From contig CAZMNY010000008.1 of assembly GCA_964567745.1 (NCBI GenBank), positions 124,001 to 188,000 of the forward strand: 64,000 nt of DNA, read 5' to 3'. The translations under genes were made by a program, and so were the position numbers. The notes beneath the pieces are model-generated. The model searched no databases. It was given only the letters and a program-made list of their open reading frames with translations, and was not told where the DNA came from. Within the stretch, counting starts at the first letter, position 1, and every line of letters begins with the position of its first letter. The DNA comes from CAZMNY01 sp964567745 (GTDB lineage Bacteria; Planctomycetota; Planctomycetia; Pirellulales; Pirellulaceae). This document shows, one piece after another, positions 1 through 9,182 of this stretch.

Positions 1-2
1 AC

Positions 3-1955
3 ACGGCGACGGTCGTCGTGAACGTGCTGGACGTCAACGACCCGCCCACCGCCGTGGACGACGCGTTTGACCTGACGGAAGATGACGGCCAGATGTTGCT
101 TGACGTTGTGCTCAATGACTTGATCACTCCTGACACAGGCGAGACGCTGCTGATCACCAACGTCTCCTCTCCGAATCGAGGCGGCCAAGCGACCATTGGC
201 GGTGCCGGCAGTTTCGTCCATTACACACCCGCTGCGGACATCAACGGCGTTGAGACGTTTACTTATACCGTTCGCGACAATCGAGGCCTGACGAGCCAAG
301 GGACTGTCACTGTCAACTTGGCGGCAGTCAACGATGAGCCGACGGCAAACGGCGACAATTTCAACCTCAATGAAGACGACCCAGCCGCCATTTTCCGCCC
401 GCTGGCGAACGACACTTTCGCGCCGGACGAAAACGAAACGCTCACGATCACCGATGTGACGGATCCCGTCAGCGGGACCATCGCCATTGTTGACAACGCA
501 ACTGGACTCGAGTTCGCTCCGGGGCAAGATTTTGAAGGCCCGGTGTTTGTCACTTACACGATCTCCGACGGCAACGGCGGTGTCGACACCGCAACCGTGC
601 TGTTTCGAGTCGCTGACGTCAACGATCCGCCCACCGCCGTCGACGACACGGCCACGGTGACCAAGAACACAAGTCAAAATCAGATTGACGTTCTCACGAA
701 CGATTCGTTCGCTCCAGATTCCGAAGAAGTGCTGAGCGTGGCTGGCGTCGGCGTCCCGGCCAACGGTACGGCGACGGTGAGCGGCGACGGGCTCTCGATT
801 CTCTATACTCCAAATCAAGGATTCACCGGCGACGATACCGTCACATACACCTTGGACGATGGCCGCGGCGGCCAAGCGACCGGGACGGCCACCATCACGG
901 TTCGCGATTTTGAGCCGAGCATGATCGGCGGCGCCGTGTTTGTGGACAGCAACGGCAATGGACTCCGAGATTTCGGCGAAACGCCCATTGGAGGCGTCTC
1001 GGTCGCATTGTTTGGAGTTGATGATTTTGGAGCTCAAGTCGATCTCACCGTACTCACCGATTCAACGGGGACATACAAGTTCGAAAATCTCGCGTCTGGA
1101 GATTACTCGGTTCAACAGAGTCAGCCCGGGTATCTCGTCGATGGACCTGACCACGTTGGAACGCAAGGCGGAAGTTTGACGGCGAATGACACGATTTCAG
1201 TCGACCTTGCTGAAGGTCTCGAAGGACTCGCCAACAACTTTACCGAGCTCGGACGAGTCGTTGAGTTTGTCAAACTGAGCGATTTCTTCCTTCGACCGAC
1301 GATGCCCCAAGCCGAACTGTTCGAGGACACTCAAACAGGCACCCAGACGTTTGCACTCGGCCCAGGTTGGGAGAACGTTACGAGCGTCAACCTCGCCAGT
1401 CCTGACAACGGTCAAGGATCCGCCGTCTTGAACGTGGCCACAAGTAACGGCAACAACCAAACTGTCGCCGTGCCTCATAATCAACTTGAGACGCGCGTGG
1501 CAGGCAGCCAGATCTACCGAAAAGTCTTGGCTTCGGTTGCCGAACTCGGCGTGAACGCAAGCGGCGAAGACGCACCCGTTGGCGAAGGCGAACGGAACGC
1601 CATTTCGCAACAACCGGATTCAAGCCTTCCGCCCGTCAGCCTGCCTCCTGGCTCGCGGCCCGTCTCGCGACCGGTTATCGATAGCCGGCCTATTGAGGTG
1701 AGCAACAATTCGGTGCCTTTGGCGGAAGGCGAATCGCTGTCGGTGAATTCGCGATCTCTGTCGAGCGACGTAAGGCAACTCGCTCAGTCGATTCGACACA
1801 ATGCGGACTCTACTCTAACCGCCTGGCCGAGCGAAGCGCGTGAGGAGATTATTGCCGAGCATGCCATTGCGGCGTCGGAAGACCACTACGCCGAATCGCT
1901 GGACGACGTTCTTGCTGATGACACATCAGACCTGCTTTCCGACTTGCTGCCATAG
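3..1955 (+). CDS. Giant adhesin-like protein with tandem-95/cadherin-like repeats and SdrD-type B domain (5' truncated)
   Basis: The reading frame is open to the left edge (the first codons read TATVVVNVLDVND), so the gene starts upstream and only about 650 C-terminal codons are seen. Three Ig/cadherin-like units of about 95-100 residues follow each other (about nt 30-330, 330-620 and 620-910), each opening with a VND-P-TA-DD type motif and containing a Y-T-P motif and a TYT-D/GRGG strand. Next comes an SdrD B-like (prealbumin-fold) unit, about nt 916-1140, with the calcium-binding-like FVDSNGNGLRDFGE motif and G-Y-F-L loops. The last 270 residues are unique and end without a recognisable dockerin, sorting signal or PEP-CTERM. 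Such proteins are secreted or surface-attached in planctomycetes; adhesion or matrix function is inferred from the family. Confidence 0.85.
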   Translation, partial: TATVVVNVLDVNDPPTAVDDAFDLTEDDGQMLLDVVLNDLITPDTGETLLITNVSSPNRGGQATIGGAGSFVHYTPAADINGVETFTYTVRDNRGLTSQGTVTVNLAAVNDEPTANGDNFNLNEDDPAAIFRPLANDTFAPDENETLTITDVTDPVSGTIAIVDNATGLEFAPGQDFEGPVFVTYTISDGNGGVDTATVLFRVADVNDPPTAVDDTATVTKNTSQNQIDVLTNDSFAPDSEEVLSVAGVGVPANGTATVSGDGLSILYTPNQGFTGDDTVTYTLDDGRGGQATGTATITVRDFEPSMIGGAVFVDSNGNGLRDFGETPIGGVSVALFGVDDFGAQVDLTVLTDSTGTYKFENLASGDYSVQQSQPGYLVDGPDHVGTQGGSLTANDTISVDLAEGLEGLANNFTELGRVVEFVKLSDFFLRPTMPQAELFEDTQTGTQTFALGPGWENVTSVNLASPDNGQGSAVLNVATSNGNNQTVAVPHNQLETRVAGSQIYRKVLASVAELGVNASGEDAPVGEGERNAISQQPDSSLPPVSLPPGSRPVSRPVIDSRPIEVSNNSVPLAEGESLSVNSRSLSSDVRQLAQSIRHNADSTLTAWPSEAREEIIAEHAIAASEDHYAESLDDVLADDTSDLLSDLLP

Positions 1956-2083
1956 GCAAGCAGTCTTCATTCATCCTGTCAATTTTGTAGATTCTGTCCA
2001 AACCTGTCGTCCGCGCCAGTTGGCGGGGTCGGTTTAAACAGGATTGACATGATGAAAAGAGAGTGGCCGTCGTCGAGACGGTT

Positions 2084-3439
2084 TTAGTAGGACCAGGTGA
2101 GTCCGAAGTTGAGGCCGTGGACCCAGTAGGTGCCGTCCTGGAAAGTGAATGCCGGCCGGCCAGAGCCATTCAGCGCTCCGCCGCTTGTCTGGCTACCGTT
2201 GACGACGCGATCGATGATATCGCTGGCCTGCATCACGTCGCTCCAGTAGACGAACGAGTAGCCGATCGACAATTCTAAATCGGGATGGGCCAGCCAGCGC
2301 GAGTTGATGCCGAGTTCCGGAACGACAGCGAACTTATTCCGCTCGCGGAAACCGATGTTGCTCGGGAGCGCTAAGAGCGAGCCATTGAATGTTTGCACGT
2401 TAGCGCCATCGTCGCGAATTTCAAAGCCGCTGATGTCGACCATTTGGTGCATGTCGCCCAAACCGATTTTGGCGAGCAGATCGATCGTCCAAGGTCCTTG
2501 TCGCGAGATGACTTCGAGACCCAAGACGGCGCCGTGAAACTCGTTCTTGGTATCGAAAACGTCCCGCCCTATAACATTGATGCCCGCGTTCGTGAAGTTG
2601 TGGTCGATCGCGACGTCCTCGTCGACCTGTGTTGCTTGATAACCGATGATCACGTGCCCGCGAGTGTTGCAGTCTCGATAGAACGCGTGTCGGTAAAGCA
2701 CCTCCGCGCCCCAGACATTGGCATCTGAGGCGACCTGCATGTTGCCCGTCGATCCGCCGATGTTGATGATCGGCAAGCCGGTTTCCTGATTCAGCGTGGG
2801 GCTGCTCGGCTCGACGTCGACAAACGGGCGCACGACAGCGGTCCCGGCTGGCAGCGAGCTCGAATCGAAACGGACTTGCGAATCGCCCAATGCCCAGACA
2901 CGAGCTGACAGGCTGTCCAGATGGTCATAGTTTAGAAAGCCGCCGATTTCGAACCGAGCGCCGGGTCGAGCTCGGTCGCCGACAGTCTCATTCCCGAACA
3001 GGACGGATCCGGTTCCGAGAATATTCGTCGAGGCCAACGGCGGAAGCGATCTGCCTCGGCGCCACCAAAGAAGAAACTCGGCATCGAACCAATAGTTGGA
3101 GCATTGCGAGCACTGGCCGCAGTCGCCGCAGGCTGTCCACGCTCCTGAGTCATGATCGTCAAAGGGCAGGGCACCGTGGGCCGAAATTTCGGAATCAAAT
3201 TCGGCCGAGAGCGGTTCGAGAAGCGGCTCGACTCGGTCAACCGCACCAGGGCTTGTTTGAGGTGTCTGTTGAGAGACTTGGCGAAAGACGTTTGGCTTGG
3301 CGACAAGCGGTCGGGATTCCGCCCGTTCGGGTTCGGTCACGACAAACGTTCGGACACCGCGCCCCGTGCGAAGCTCGCCTGCCGAAACGCAGTTGGCGGC
3401 GATTAGGGTGGCCGTTAGAAACCAGGCAATACGAGTCAT
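2084..3439 (-). CDS. BBP7-family outer membrane beta-barrel protein
   Basis: About 451 residues from the ATG at 3439, chosen because it begins a clear Sec signal peptide (MTRIAWFLTATLIAANCVSAG); a longer frame upstream adds 18 residues that spoil it. After a variable linker there is a Cys-rich stretch (CGDCGQCSQC) leading into NYWFDAEFLLWWRRG, the entry strand typical of the planctomycete Beta Barrel Porin-7 family. Alternating hydrophobic strands follow, and the protein ends in LNFGLTWSY, an aromatic-terminated last strand as expected for an outer-membrane barrel. It is convergent with the adhesin-like gene. Pore or structural role in the outer membrane is the family assumption; no substrate can be read from the sequence. 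Confidence 0.8.
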   Translation of the reverse strand: MTRIAWFLTATLIAANCVSAGELRTGRGVRTFVVTEPERAESRPLVAKPNVFRQVSQQTPQTSPGAVDRVEPLLEPLSAEFDSEISAHGALPFDDHDSGAWTACGDCGQCSQCSNYWFDAEFLLWWRRGRSLPPLASTNILGTGSVLFGNETVGDRARPGARFEIGGFLNYDHLDSLSARVWALGDSQVRFDSSSLPAGTAVVRPFVDVEPSSPTLNQETGLPIINIGGSTGNMQVASDANVWGAEVLYRHAFYRDCNTRGHVIIGYQATQVDEDVAIDHNFTNAGINVIGRDVFDTKNEFHGAVLGLEVISRQGPWTIDLLAKIGLGDMHQMVDISGFEIRDDGANVQTFNGSLLALPSNIGFRERNKFAVVPELGINSRWLAHPDLELSIGYSFVYWSDVMQASDIIDRVVNGSQTSGGALNGSGRPAFTFQDGTYWVHGLNFGLTWSY

Positions 3440-3660
3440 TTTGCTGCTCGGCAAGGGAACGCATTTCGTGCATACTTCGCCCGATGACCTCACAATGGGT
3501 CGTATGATTTATGTCGGTTGCTCGTACTAGTCCGGTTAGGCAAAATGTAACGATTGTTCCGATTTTGCCGGCTCAGAGTTAATTTGGCGAATTTAGTGTG
3601 AGTAGGTAAGGCATGGCGTGTTTTGTCGGTGTGGTCCCCGTTCAGCGAGATTCGTGCGGT

Positions 3661-4377
3661 ATGAATGAAAGCCAAAAGGACGGGCAGCCCACAGATGAAG
3701 TAGATCCTGAACAGGATAAGTCCGAGGAAGAAAGCTTGTCCGCGGAGGAATCGAGTTCGGAAGACGGCAACGCCGCTAATTTCTTTGACGCACAAGCGGA
3801 AGCCGACGCCCATTGGACTCGGCCGCTCGACGTTCGGCGATTCATACGCGGACTCTTGATCGGTGCCATTGTGTTGGTGTTTCTCGGGGCCGGTTGGTTC
3901 GTCATGCAGCGACAGAAGCTCGCGCTGCAGATTCGCCTGACCGAGCAACTGGAGAGGCTCGGCGGAACCGTCCATTACGACACGGACTTTGACGATCAGG
4001 GGCAATTATTGCCAAAGGACCAACGCTCGACAGGATTCTTGGCCGCCGCTTTGGGCGAGGATCTTTTTCGCCGAGTGGAGGGGATAACGCTCGCGAACGG
4101 TTTTGACCGAGAAGCGTTCAAGATGCTGCCCCAGTTTCAAGAGCTCCACATGCTCTCCTGTCGCGACACCGCCGTTACCGATGGCGATTTGGCTCGCATC
4201 ACCGATGCCATCCAACTGCAAAGCATTGACCTGGCCGGAACTCAAGTGACGGCGCTCGGCCTGGAGCACCTTCGATCGCTTCCAGCACTTCGACGCATGA
4301 CGTTAGACGACGAGATCCGCTCGCGCGTCGGTGACGAGCAGATCAAGCGAATTCTGCCGAATTGCGAAGTGCGATAA
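3661..4377 (+). CDS. Single-pass membrane protein with degenerate leucine-rich repeats
   Basis: About 238 residues from the ATG at 3661; an in-frame ATG at 3613 would add 16 residues but has no well-spaced ribosome-binding site. The N-terminal ~50 residues are very acidic (Glu/Ser-rich), followed by one transmembrane segment (RGLLIGAIVLVFLGAGWFVM). The outer part contains LERLGGTVHYDTDF and then two or three LRR-like units (LQSIDLAGTQVTALGLEHLRS). The TM-(E)L-G-VHYD-LRR plan recurs in the minus-strand gene at 13824-14846, so the two look like paralogues. Function unknown; protein-protein interaction is the usual role of such repeats. Confidence 0.7.
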   Translation: MNESQKDGQPTDEVDPEQDKSEEESLSAEESSSEDGNAANFFDAQAEADAHWTRPLDVRRFIRGLLIGAIVLVFLGAGWFVMQRQKLALQIRLTEQLERLGGTVHYDTDFDDQGQLLPKDQRSTGFLAAALGEDLFRRVEGITLANGFDREAFKMLPQFQELHMLSCRDTAVTDGDLARITDAIQLQSIDLAGTQVTALGLEHLRSLPALRRMTLDDEIRSRVGDEQIKRILPNCEVR

Positions 4378-4395
4378 CCGCCGTGTCACACCTCT

Positions 4396-4534
4396 TCGTT
4401 TGACCCGTCGCCGCAGGCAAGGCGCGCCGCAATCGGACGATCCAGTGCGCAAGACCTTGACCAGTCGCTACCGTTCATTACCTCTTTCTATCGAAGTGAT
4501 CGGCAGGCCTCGCCTGCGGCGACGGGTTAAACGA
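4396..4534. repeat. Long imperfect inverted repeat (28-bp arms)
   Basis: The arm at 4396-4423 (starting tcgtttgacccgtcgccgc) is the reverse complement of 4507-4534 with only two mismatches by eye, separated by about 83 bp. A second, shorter echo (gcaggcaaggc / ggcaggcctcgcc / gaaggcttcgcccgc) surrounds it. It sits between the LRR-like gene and the alpha-CTD gene's terminator. It resembles a dispersed intergenic palindromic element, but copy number in the genome cannot be judged here. Confidence 0.65.
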
Positions 4535-4565
4535 ACACGAAACGGAAGGCTTCGCCCGCGTTGAC

Positions 4566-4597
4566 AAAAAAAGAGCCCAGCTGCTGGAGCTGGGCTC
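4566..4597 (-). terminator. Rho-independent terminator of the alpha-CTD gene
   Basis: A perfect 10-bp stem (gagcccagct / agctgggctc) with a 5-nt loop is preceded on the + strand by a run of seven A, so the minus-strand transcript ends in a stem followed by seven U. It lies just beyond the stop codon of the minus-strand gene at 4635. Confidence 0.9.
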
Positions 4598-4634
4598 GGA
4601 GATCTATTTCGTCGTCGTTGCGCTTCACATCACC

Positions 4635-4904
4635 TTAGGCGGCGACTGCGGTCCGTCGAGGAAATCCACACTTTTCCAACGCGCGATAAACTTCATCCAG
4701 CGTCTTCTCGCCAAAATTCGAGATGCCCAACAAGTCGTTCGGCGTGCAGTTCAACAAGTCTCGAACTGAAAAAATGCCACGGTCCTCAAGGCAGTTGGTT
4801 GTTCGCACGGTCAAGCCGATCTCGGCAGTGCTCATCTCCAATCGCTCTTCCAGGCTACGGTTGGCTTCTTCAGACTTGCTCAAAGGAATACGAGTGCGGG
4901 CCAT
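4635..4904 (-). CDS. Free-standing RNA polymerase alpha-subunit C-terminal-domain protein
   Basis: 89 residues from the ATG at 4904, chosen over an ATG 15 nt upstream because GGGAGGG lies 7 nt before it. The protein is almost only an alpha-CTD: LTVRTTNCLEDRGI matches the UP-element/activator-binding helix (E. coli LTVRSANCL, with Arg265 and Asn268 equivalents), and GISNFGEKTLDEVYRAL matches the second HhH helix (Gly296, Lys298 and Glu302 equivalents). The alpha-NTD dimerisation domain is absent. A 30-residue charged N-terminal tail precedes the fold. Known alpha-CTDs bind the DNA minor groove and activators; whether this one joins RNA polymerase or acts as a separate DNA-binding factor is open. 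It has its own terminator and a divergent neighbour. Confidence 0.85.
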   Translation of the reverse strand: MARTRIPLSKSEEANRSLEERLEMSTAEIGLTVRTTNCLEDRGIFSVRDLLNCTPNDLLGISNFGEKTLDEVYRALEKCGFPRRTAVAA

Positions 4905-4919
4905 CGGAATCCCTCCCAT

Positions 4920-5322
4920 GACAATCTTCTATCGGGTCGTTCGGGCAGCTACCTTGCCGCCCGCAAAAAATTGAAGCGGTGAGTATACCGAGATCGCGAA
5001 ATACGCATAGCATTTCCCCAAAAAGATTCACTGCTAGCTGCTAGCACCGTCCGGTCAGCAGGGTCGAGAACGCCGTTTCTGGGGTACCCCAAGGCGATGA
5101 TGAGGTTGACCTTCGGCCAACAGGTGGGAGTGTCCGGCCTTTGACAACACTTCGCGTCTGGTGCGGTTTAACGTGACCCTAGGAACGCCGAACGCGGACA
5201 ATATCGGACGCAAACTATGCCGCGAAGCACGCGTCTGATTTGTCACTGATGTCATCGGTGGGCCGAATATACAAGCGGCCGAAGGGCGCTATAATGAGCG
5301 GGCATGTTCTGCGGCCCGGAGA
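4920..5322. other. Gene-free divergent promoter region
   Basis: About 400 bp between the divergent alpha-CTD and pcrA genes. I see a short overlapping palindrome gctagctgctagc near 5033-5045, a minus-strand TATACT at 4982-4987 that could be a -10 box of the alpha-CTD gene, and a plus-strand TATAAT at 5290-5295. No convincing ORF or RNA gene. Confidence 0.5.
5290..5295 (+). promoter_or_regulatory. Candidate -10 box for pcrA
   Basis: A perfect TATAAT lies 28 bp before the first possible start of the helicase gene. No good -35 hexamer is visible at 16-18 bp upstream, so the assignment is tentative. Confidence 0.35.
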
Positions 5323-7767
5323 ATGGAACGGCGGGCGAACGACCTCTTTGGCGACAATCTTTGCACGATGGATGATTTCTTTTCAGGTCCCGACGAATTC
5401 GAGGACGGAGCGACGCCTTTTGACGGCCCGGGCCATTCGCTCGATCTCTCCGCCTTAAATCCGGCACAGCGGATGGCCGTCGAGCGTCTTGAAGGCCCGT
5501 TGTTGGTTCTTGCGGGACCCGGCAGTGGTAAGACTCGAGTGATCACTCATCGCATCGCGAACCTGCTATGTCACGGTGTTCCGGCCAGTCAAATCTTGGG
5601 CCTGACGTTTACGAACAAAGCGGCTGACGAGATGAAGCATCGAGTCGCCTCGCTCGCTCCGGGACAATATGTCTGGATCAGTACGTTCCATCGATTCTGT
5701 TCGCGGATGTTGCGTGAGCATGCATCGCATGTCGGCCTGGCCGAGAACTTTTCGATTCTCGACACGTCCGATTCGGCCAAAGTCTTGAACGAATTGATTT
5801 CGTACGAGGACGACGAAGAGACGCTTGGCGTGAGCAACTCGAAATCGGTCGCCAATGTGATCAGCATGGCGAAGAACAATCTGATGTCGCCCGAGCGATT
5901 CGCCGAGGTGGCTCGGCCGGGCGCGGAACGACTGGCGGCTCGCATCTACCCGCGATACCAAGAGTCGCTGCAGATTTCCAATTCGGTCGACTTCGATGAC
6001 TTGTTGATGTATTTCGCGCACCTATTGCGCGACAGCCCCGAGTTGCGAAGCAAGCTCGACGCGAGTTTTCGATACATCATGGTGGACGAGTATCAAGATA
6101 CAAACTTGGCCCAGTACGCGATCGTGCGAGCGTTGTCGCAGGACTACCCGAATCTTGCAGTGACAGGCGACCCCGACCAGTCGATCTACGGTTGGCGGGG
6201 AGCGAGCATTTCCAACATTCTAAATTTCGAGGATGACTACCCGCACGCGGGTGTCGTGAGGCTCGAGCAAAACTATCGCAGCACGCCAAACATTCTACGA
6301 GCCGCCGATGCTTTGATCGCCAACAACTCGCGACGAAAACCAAAGCGATTGCTCGCCGAGCGTGAAGAGGGGCAAGCCGTCCGGTTGATAACGTATCCGG
6401 GATACATCGACGAGGCGACCGATATCGCCAATCGCATCGCCGAGGACATTCGATCCGAACGGTATCGCCCCAGCGAGATCGCCATCTTCTACCGAGTGCA
6501 TTCGATTTCCCGCGTGATCGAGCGGGCGATGATGGAGCGCGGCGTTGCGTATCGAATTCTCAACGGCGCCGAGTTTTACAAGCGAGCGGAAGTGCGCGAC
6601 ATCATCGCTTACCTCAATTTGCTCAACAACGATCGAAACGGCGCCGCATTCCTGCGGATCGTAAACACGCCGGCTCGCGGCATCGGCAAAAAGACGCTCC
6701 AGCTGATCGTCGATCGCGCGCAGCAACGAGGAATCAGTCTGCTCGAAGCGGCTCGTGAAGCGGGCCTGATCGAGGGGCTCGCGAAGCGTTCGGCCGTGGC
6801 GGTGGCCAAGTTCGTTGCGCTCTACGACCGCTTGCGGGAATCGGTCAACGAGTCGGTCGAAATGGTGATGGAAAACGTATTGACGTTGTCCGGCTACGAA
6901 GGCTATTTGGAGCAGGCTGACGCCGCCGACGAAACAGAACGACTCGCAAACGCTCGCGAACTCATCAGTTCCGCTCGCGAGTACGACGCGATTCATCCGG
7001 AGGATGGGTCATTGGAGTCATACCTCGAACAAGTAGCGCTCGTCAGCGACACGGACGGAATCGATGGGCAGGCGGAGACCGTCACGTTGATGTCGCTTCA
7101 CTCGGCGAAAGGACTCGAGTATCCGTGCGTCTACATCATCGCTCTCGAAGAGGAGCTGATCCCGCATCGTCGAAGCCGAGAAAACCATGACGATTTAGAG
7201 GAGGAGCGGCGATTGCTTTTCGTCGGGATAACTCGGGCGAAAGAGGAGCTGCAATTGAGTTTGGCCGGTTACCGCATGAATCGCGGCTCAAACCTCCCCA
7301 CTGTTCCGAGCATCTTCCTCAGCGAGTTGCCCTCTGGCGAAATGGACATCATCGAGCCCAGGTCGCCGAGGTTTAGCGAGAACGGTGCGTCGTCTCCGAA
7401 TGCACGGCGCGAGGATGGCGAGGCAAGTGAACCGTCGATCAAGGGTCTGCGCGTCATGACTGCAGCCGACCTGCTGAAACTATCGGCATCCGCCCCGAAC
7501 GTTTCTGAATCGACAAGCGACTCGGACGACGTCGACGAATCCGCTCAGCTGGAGCCGGAGATCGAAGTCTTTGAGGACTACGTTTCCGACGTCGAGGAGC
7601 TGGCGATGGGAGCGGTTGTCAACCACGCGAAGTACGGTGCGGGTTCTGTTGTCGCAACGGACGGTGAGGGGAAGCGTGGGCAAGTGGTGGTGCGATTTTT
7701 CGGTGAGAAGAAGACAAGGCAGTTCGTGTTGCGACACGTCCGTCTACAGCTCGTTCGCTCAAACTGA
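5323..7767 (+). CDS. pcrA: ATP-dependent DNA helicase PcrA/UvrD
   Basis: 814 residues from the ATG at 5323; a second in-frame ATG at 5368 (MDDFFSGPDEF) is equally plausible as neither has a clear ribosome-binding site. All superfamily-1A motifs are present in order: Q-motif LNPAQ, Walker A AGPGSGKT (res 64-71), Ia TFTNKAADEM, Walker B DEYQDT (255-260), III TGDPDQSIYGWRGA, IV QNYRS, V SLHSAKGLEYPCVY and VI RRLLFVGITRAKE. The C-terminus carries the PcrA Tudor-like segment (MGAVVNHAKYGAGSVV). It unwinds DNA 3'-5' in nucleotide-excision repair, mismatch repair and replication-fork clearance. Length is slightly longer than E. coli UvrD owing to an acidic linker around residues 670-755. Confidence 0.95.
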   Translation: MERRANDLFGDNLCTMDDFFSGPDEFEDGATPFDGPGHSLDLSALNPAQRMAVERLEGPLLVLAGPGSGKTRVITHRIANLLCHGVPASQILGLTFTNKAADEMKHRVASLAPGQYVWISTFHRFCSRMLREHASHVGLAENFSILDTSDSAKVLNELISYEDDEETLGVSNSKSVANVISMAKNNLMSPERFAEVARPGAERLAARIYPRYQESLQISNSVDFDDLLMYFAHLLRDSPELRSKLDASFRYIMVDEYQDTNLAQYAIVRALSQDYPNLAVTGDPDQSIYGWRGASISNILNFEDDYPHAGVVRLEQNYRSTPNILRAADALIANNSRRKPKRLLAEREEGQAVRLITYPGYIDEATDIANRIAEDIRSERYRPSEIAIFYRVHSISRVIERAMMERGVAYRILNGAEFYKRAEVRDIIAYLNLLNNDRNGAAFLRIVNTPARGIGKKTLQLIVDRAQQRGISLLEAAREAGLIEGLAKRSAVAVAKFVALYDRLRESVNESVEMVMENVLTLSGYEGYLEQADAADETERLANARELISSAREYDAIHPEDGSLESYLEQVALVSDTDGIDGQAETVTLMSLHSAKGLEYPCVYIIALEEELIPHRRSRENHDDLEEERRLLFVGITRAKEELQLSLAGYRMNRGSNLPTVPSIFLSELPSGEMDIIEPRSPRFSENGASSPNARREDGEASEPSIKGLRVMTAADLLKLSASAPNVSESTSDSDDVDESAQLEPEIEVFEDYVSDVEELAMGAVVNHAKYGAGSVVATDGEGKRGQVVVRFFGEKKTRQFVLRHVRLQLVRSN

Positions 7768-7844
7768 CCACGCATCCGCATCCGCGAAACGCCAACGCGG
7801 TTGAAATCGGACGCCGTTCAGCTGCGACTTTGCAGCGTCACTTG

Positions 7845-9182
7845 TTAGTCGAGTTTGCCAACCTGCAGACAGATCAACTTGCCTTCCGCGCCGCGTCGAG
7901 CATCACTGTTTTGCCGAACGAAGAGCCTGCCATTGGAAACCGCCGGGATTGCCTTCGTCGATCCTTCAGCCACTTGCGCCTTGGCAAGCCGTTCAAACCT
8001 CGCCGTGTTAGCTCTCAAGAGCTCAATCCGGCCGTCGGTCGTTTGGATTAGCAACATCTTTCCGGCTCGGATCACGTGGGCGACTCCGTATCCGTCTTCA
8101 GACCATTTGACGTTGCCCGTCTTGGCGTCCACACAACGGAACGAGGCTGGGCCGATGTCTTCGCGGCCGTGGCAGCCAAACAAGTGTCCCTCGAAAAAGA
8201 CGGGCGTAGCGAACTGCGACGACATGGCATCGTCGCCGGACCAAACTCTCGAGGCGGTATCGTTCTTGATTTGGTAGGCGTGAGCTCCTATGCCATAGCT
8301 GGCGGTGAGGAACAACAGACCATCGTCGAACAACGGTGTGGCGGCGTTAACCGTTGGTCCGCGTTTGCCAAATTGGAAGCGGAAGATTTCTTTTCCATCT
8401 TTTGGGCGAACACAAACCGCGTTGTAACGCGTAATAAAAAGAACGTTGTTGTTGCCCGTATTCAGTTGGATGGGAGAGGAGTAACTGGCGGCTTCGTCGG
8501 TCCGTTTCCAAACCGTTTCACCCGTTTTGTGATCGAGAGCAATCAGGCCGGCACCTCGAGCGCCAAGATTGACGAGCACGTGTCCCTGGCTGACAACGGG
8601 AGTCGAGCCGGTGCCAAAATAACTGTCGGGAGCCGGGTGGTCTTCCAGTAGATTGCGAGTCCACAGCTTCTTGCCATCCGCAAGAGCGAGACAGTAGAGA
8701 TCGCCAGCGGCGCCGAAGGCGAAAACTTGTCCATTGGCGATGACCGGAGTGCAGCGAGGACCTTTGTCCGAGTTGATTCCGCCTCGATAATGCGCTGGAT
8801 AGTCTTGCTTCCACACCGGTCGTCCATCGGCGCTGAAAGCCTCGACTCGTTCGGAGTTGCCGACTCGATGAAACGCAATGACTCGATCACTTTGTATTGC
8901 GACGCCCGCGTAACCGGCGCCAAGCGGCTTGCTCCAGAGTCGCTTGGGGCCGTCGTTGGGCCATGAATCCAACAGTCGTTCGCCTTCGGCGGCGCCATTG
9001 CGATTGGGACCGAGCAGCTGCGGCCAGTCACCGGCTTTGGCCGTGGGGGTCGTCAACGCGGCCATCACGGCAACGACGACTCCGCTCACAGTGACTGCGA
9101 AAACTTTGCCGGTTAGCGAGGCATTTCGGTGTGGACGCGTCGTTAAGATCGAAGTAATTTTTGATTTGCACAGTATTTTCAT
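7845..9182 (-). CDS. Exported PQQ-type beta-propeller protein
   Basis: About 445 residues from the ATG at 9182 (GGAAGAG nine bases upstream), thirteen codons inside the longest frame. A basic N-region and one hydrophobic segment (FAVTVSGVVVAVMAALTTPTAKA) form a signal peptide; the mature part begins GDWPQLLGPNRNGAAEG, the entry motif of planctomycete PQQ-like/WD-type propellers. Several blades show the pattern G-x-L-x-A-L-D-x-x-T-G-x-x-x-W (for example GLIALDHKTGETVWKR). No quinoprotein active-site residues are evident, so it is likely a periplasmic binding or scaffold propeller of the BamB-like superfamily. It is convergent with pcrA. Confidence 0.8.
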   Translation of the reverse strand: MKILCKSKITSILTTRPHRNASLTGKVFAVTVSGVVVAVMAALTTPTAKAGDWPQLLGPNRNGAAEGERLLDSWPNDGPKRLWSKPLGAGYAGVAIQSDRVIAFHRVGNSERVEAFSADGRPVWKQDYPAHYRGGINSDKGPRCTPVIANGQVFAFGAAGDLYCLALADGKKLWTRNLLEDHPAPDSYFGTGSTPVVSQGHVLVNLGARGAGLIALDHKTGETVWKRTDEAASYSSPIQLNTGNNNVLFITRYNAVCVRPKDGKEIFRFQFGKRGPTVNAATPLFDDGLLFLTASYGIGAHAYQIKNDTASRVWSGDDAMSSQFATPVFFEGHLFGCHGREDIGPASFRCVDAKTGNVKWSEDGYGVAHVIRAGKMLLIQTTDGRIELLRANTARFERLAKAQVAEGSTKAIPAVSNGRLFVRQNSDARRGAEGKLICLQVGKLD

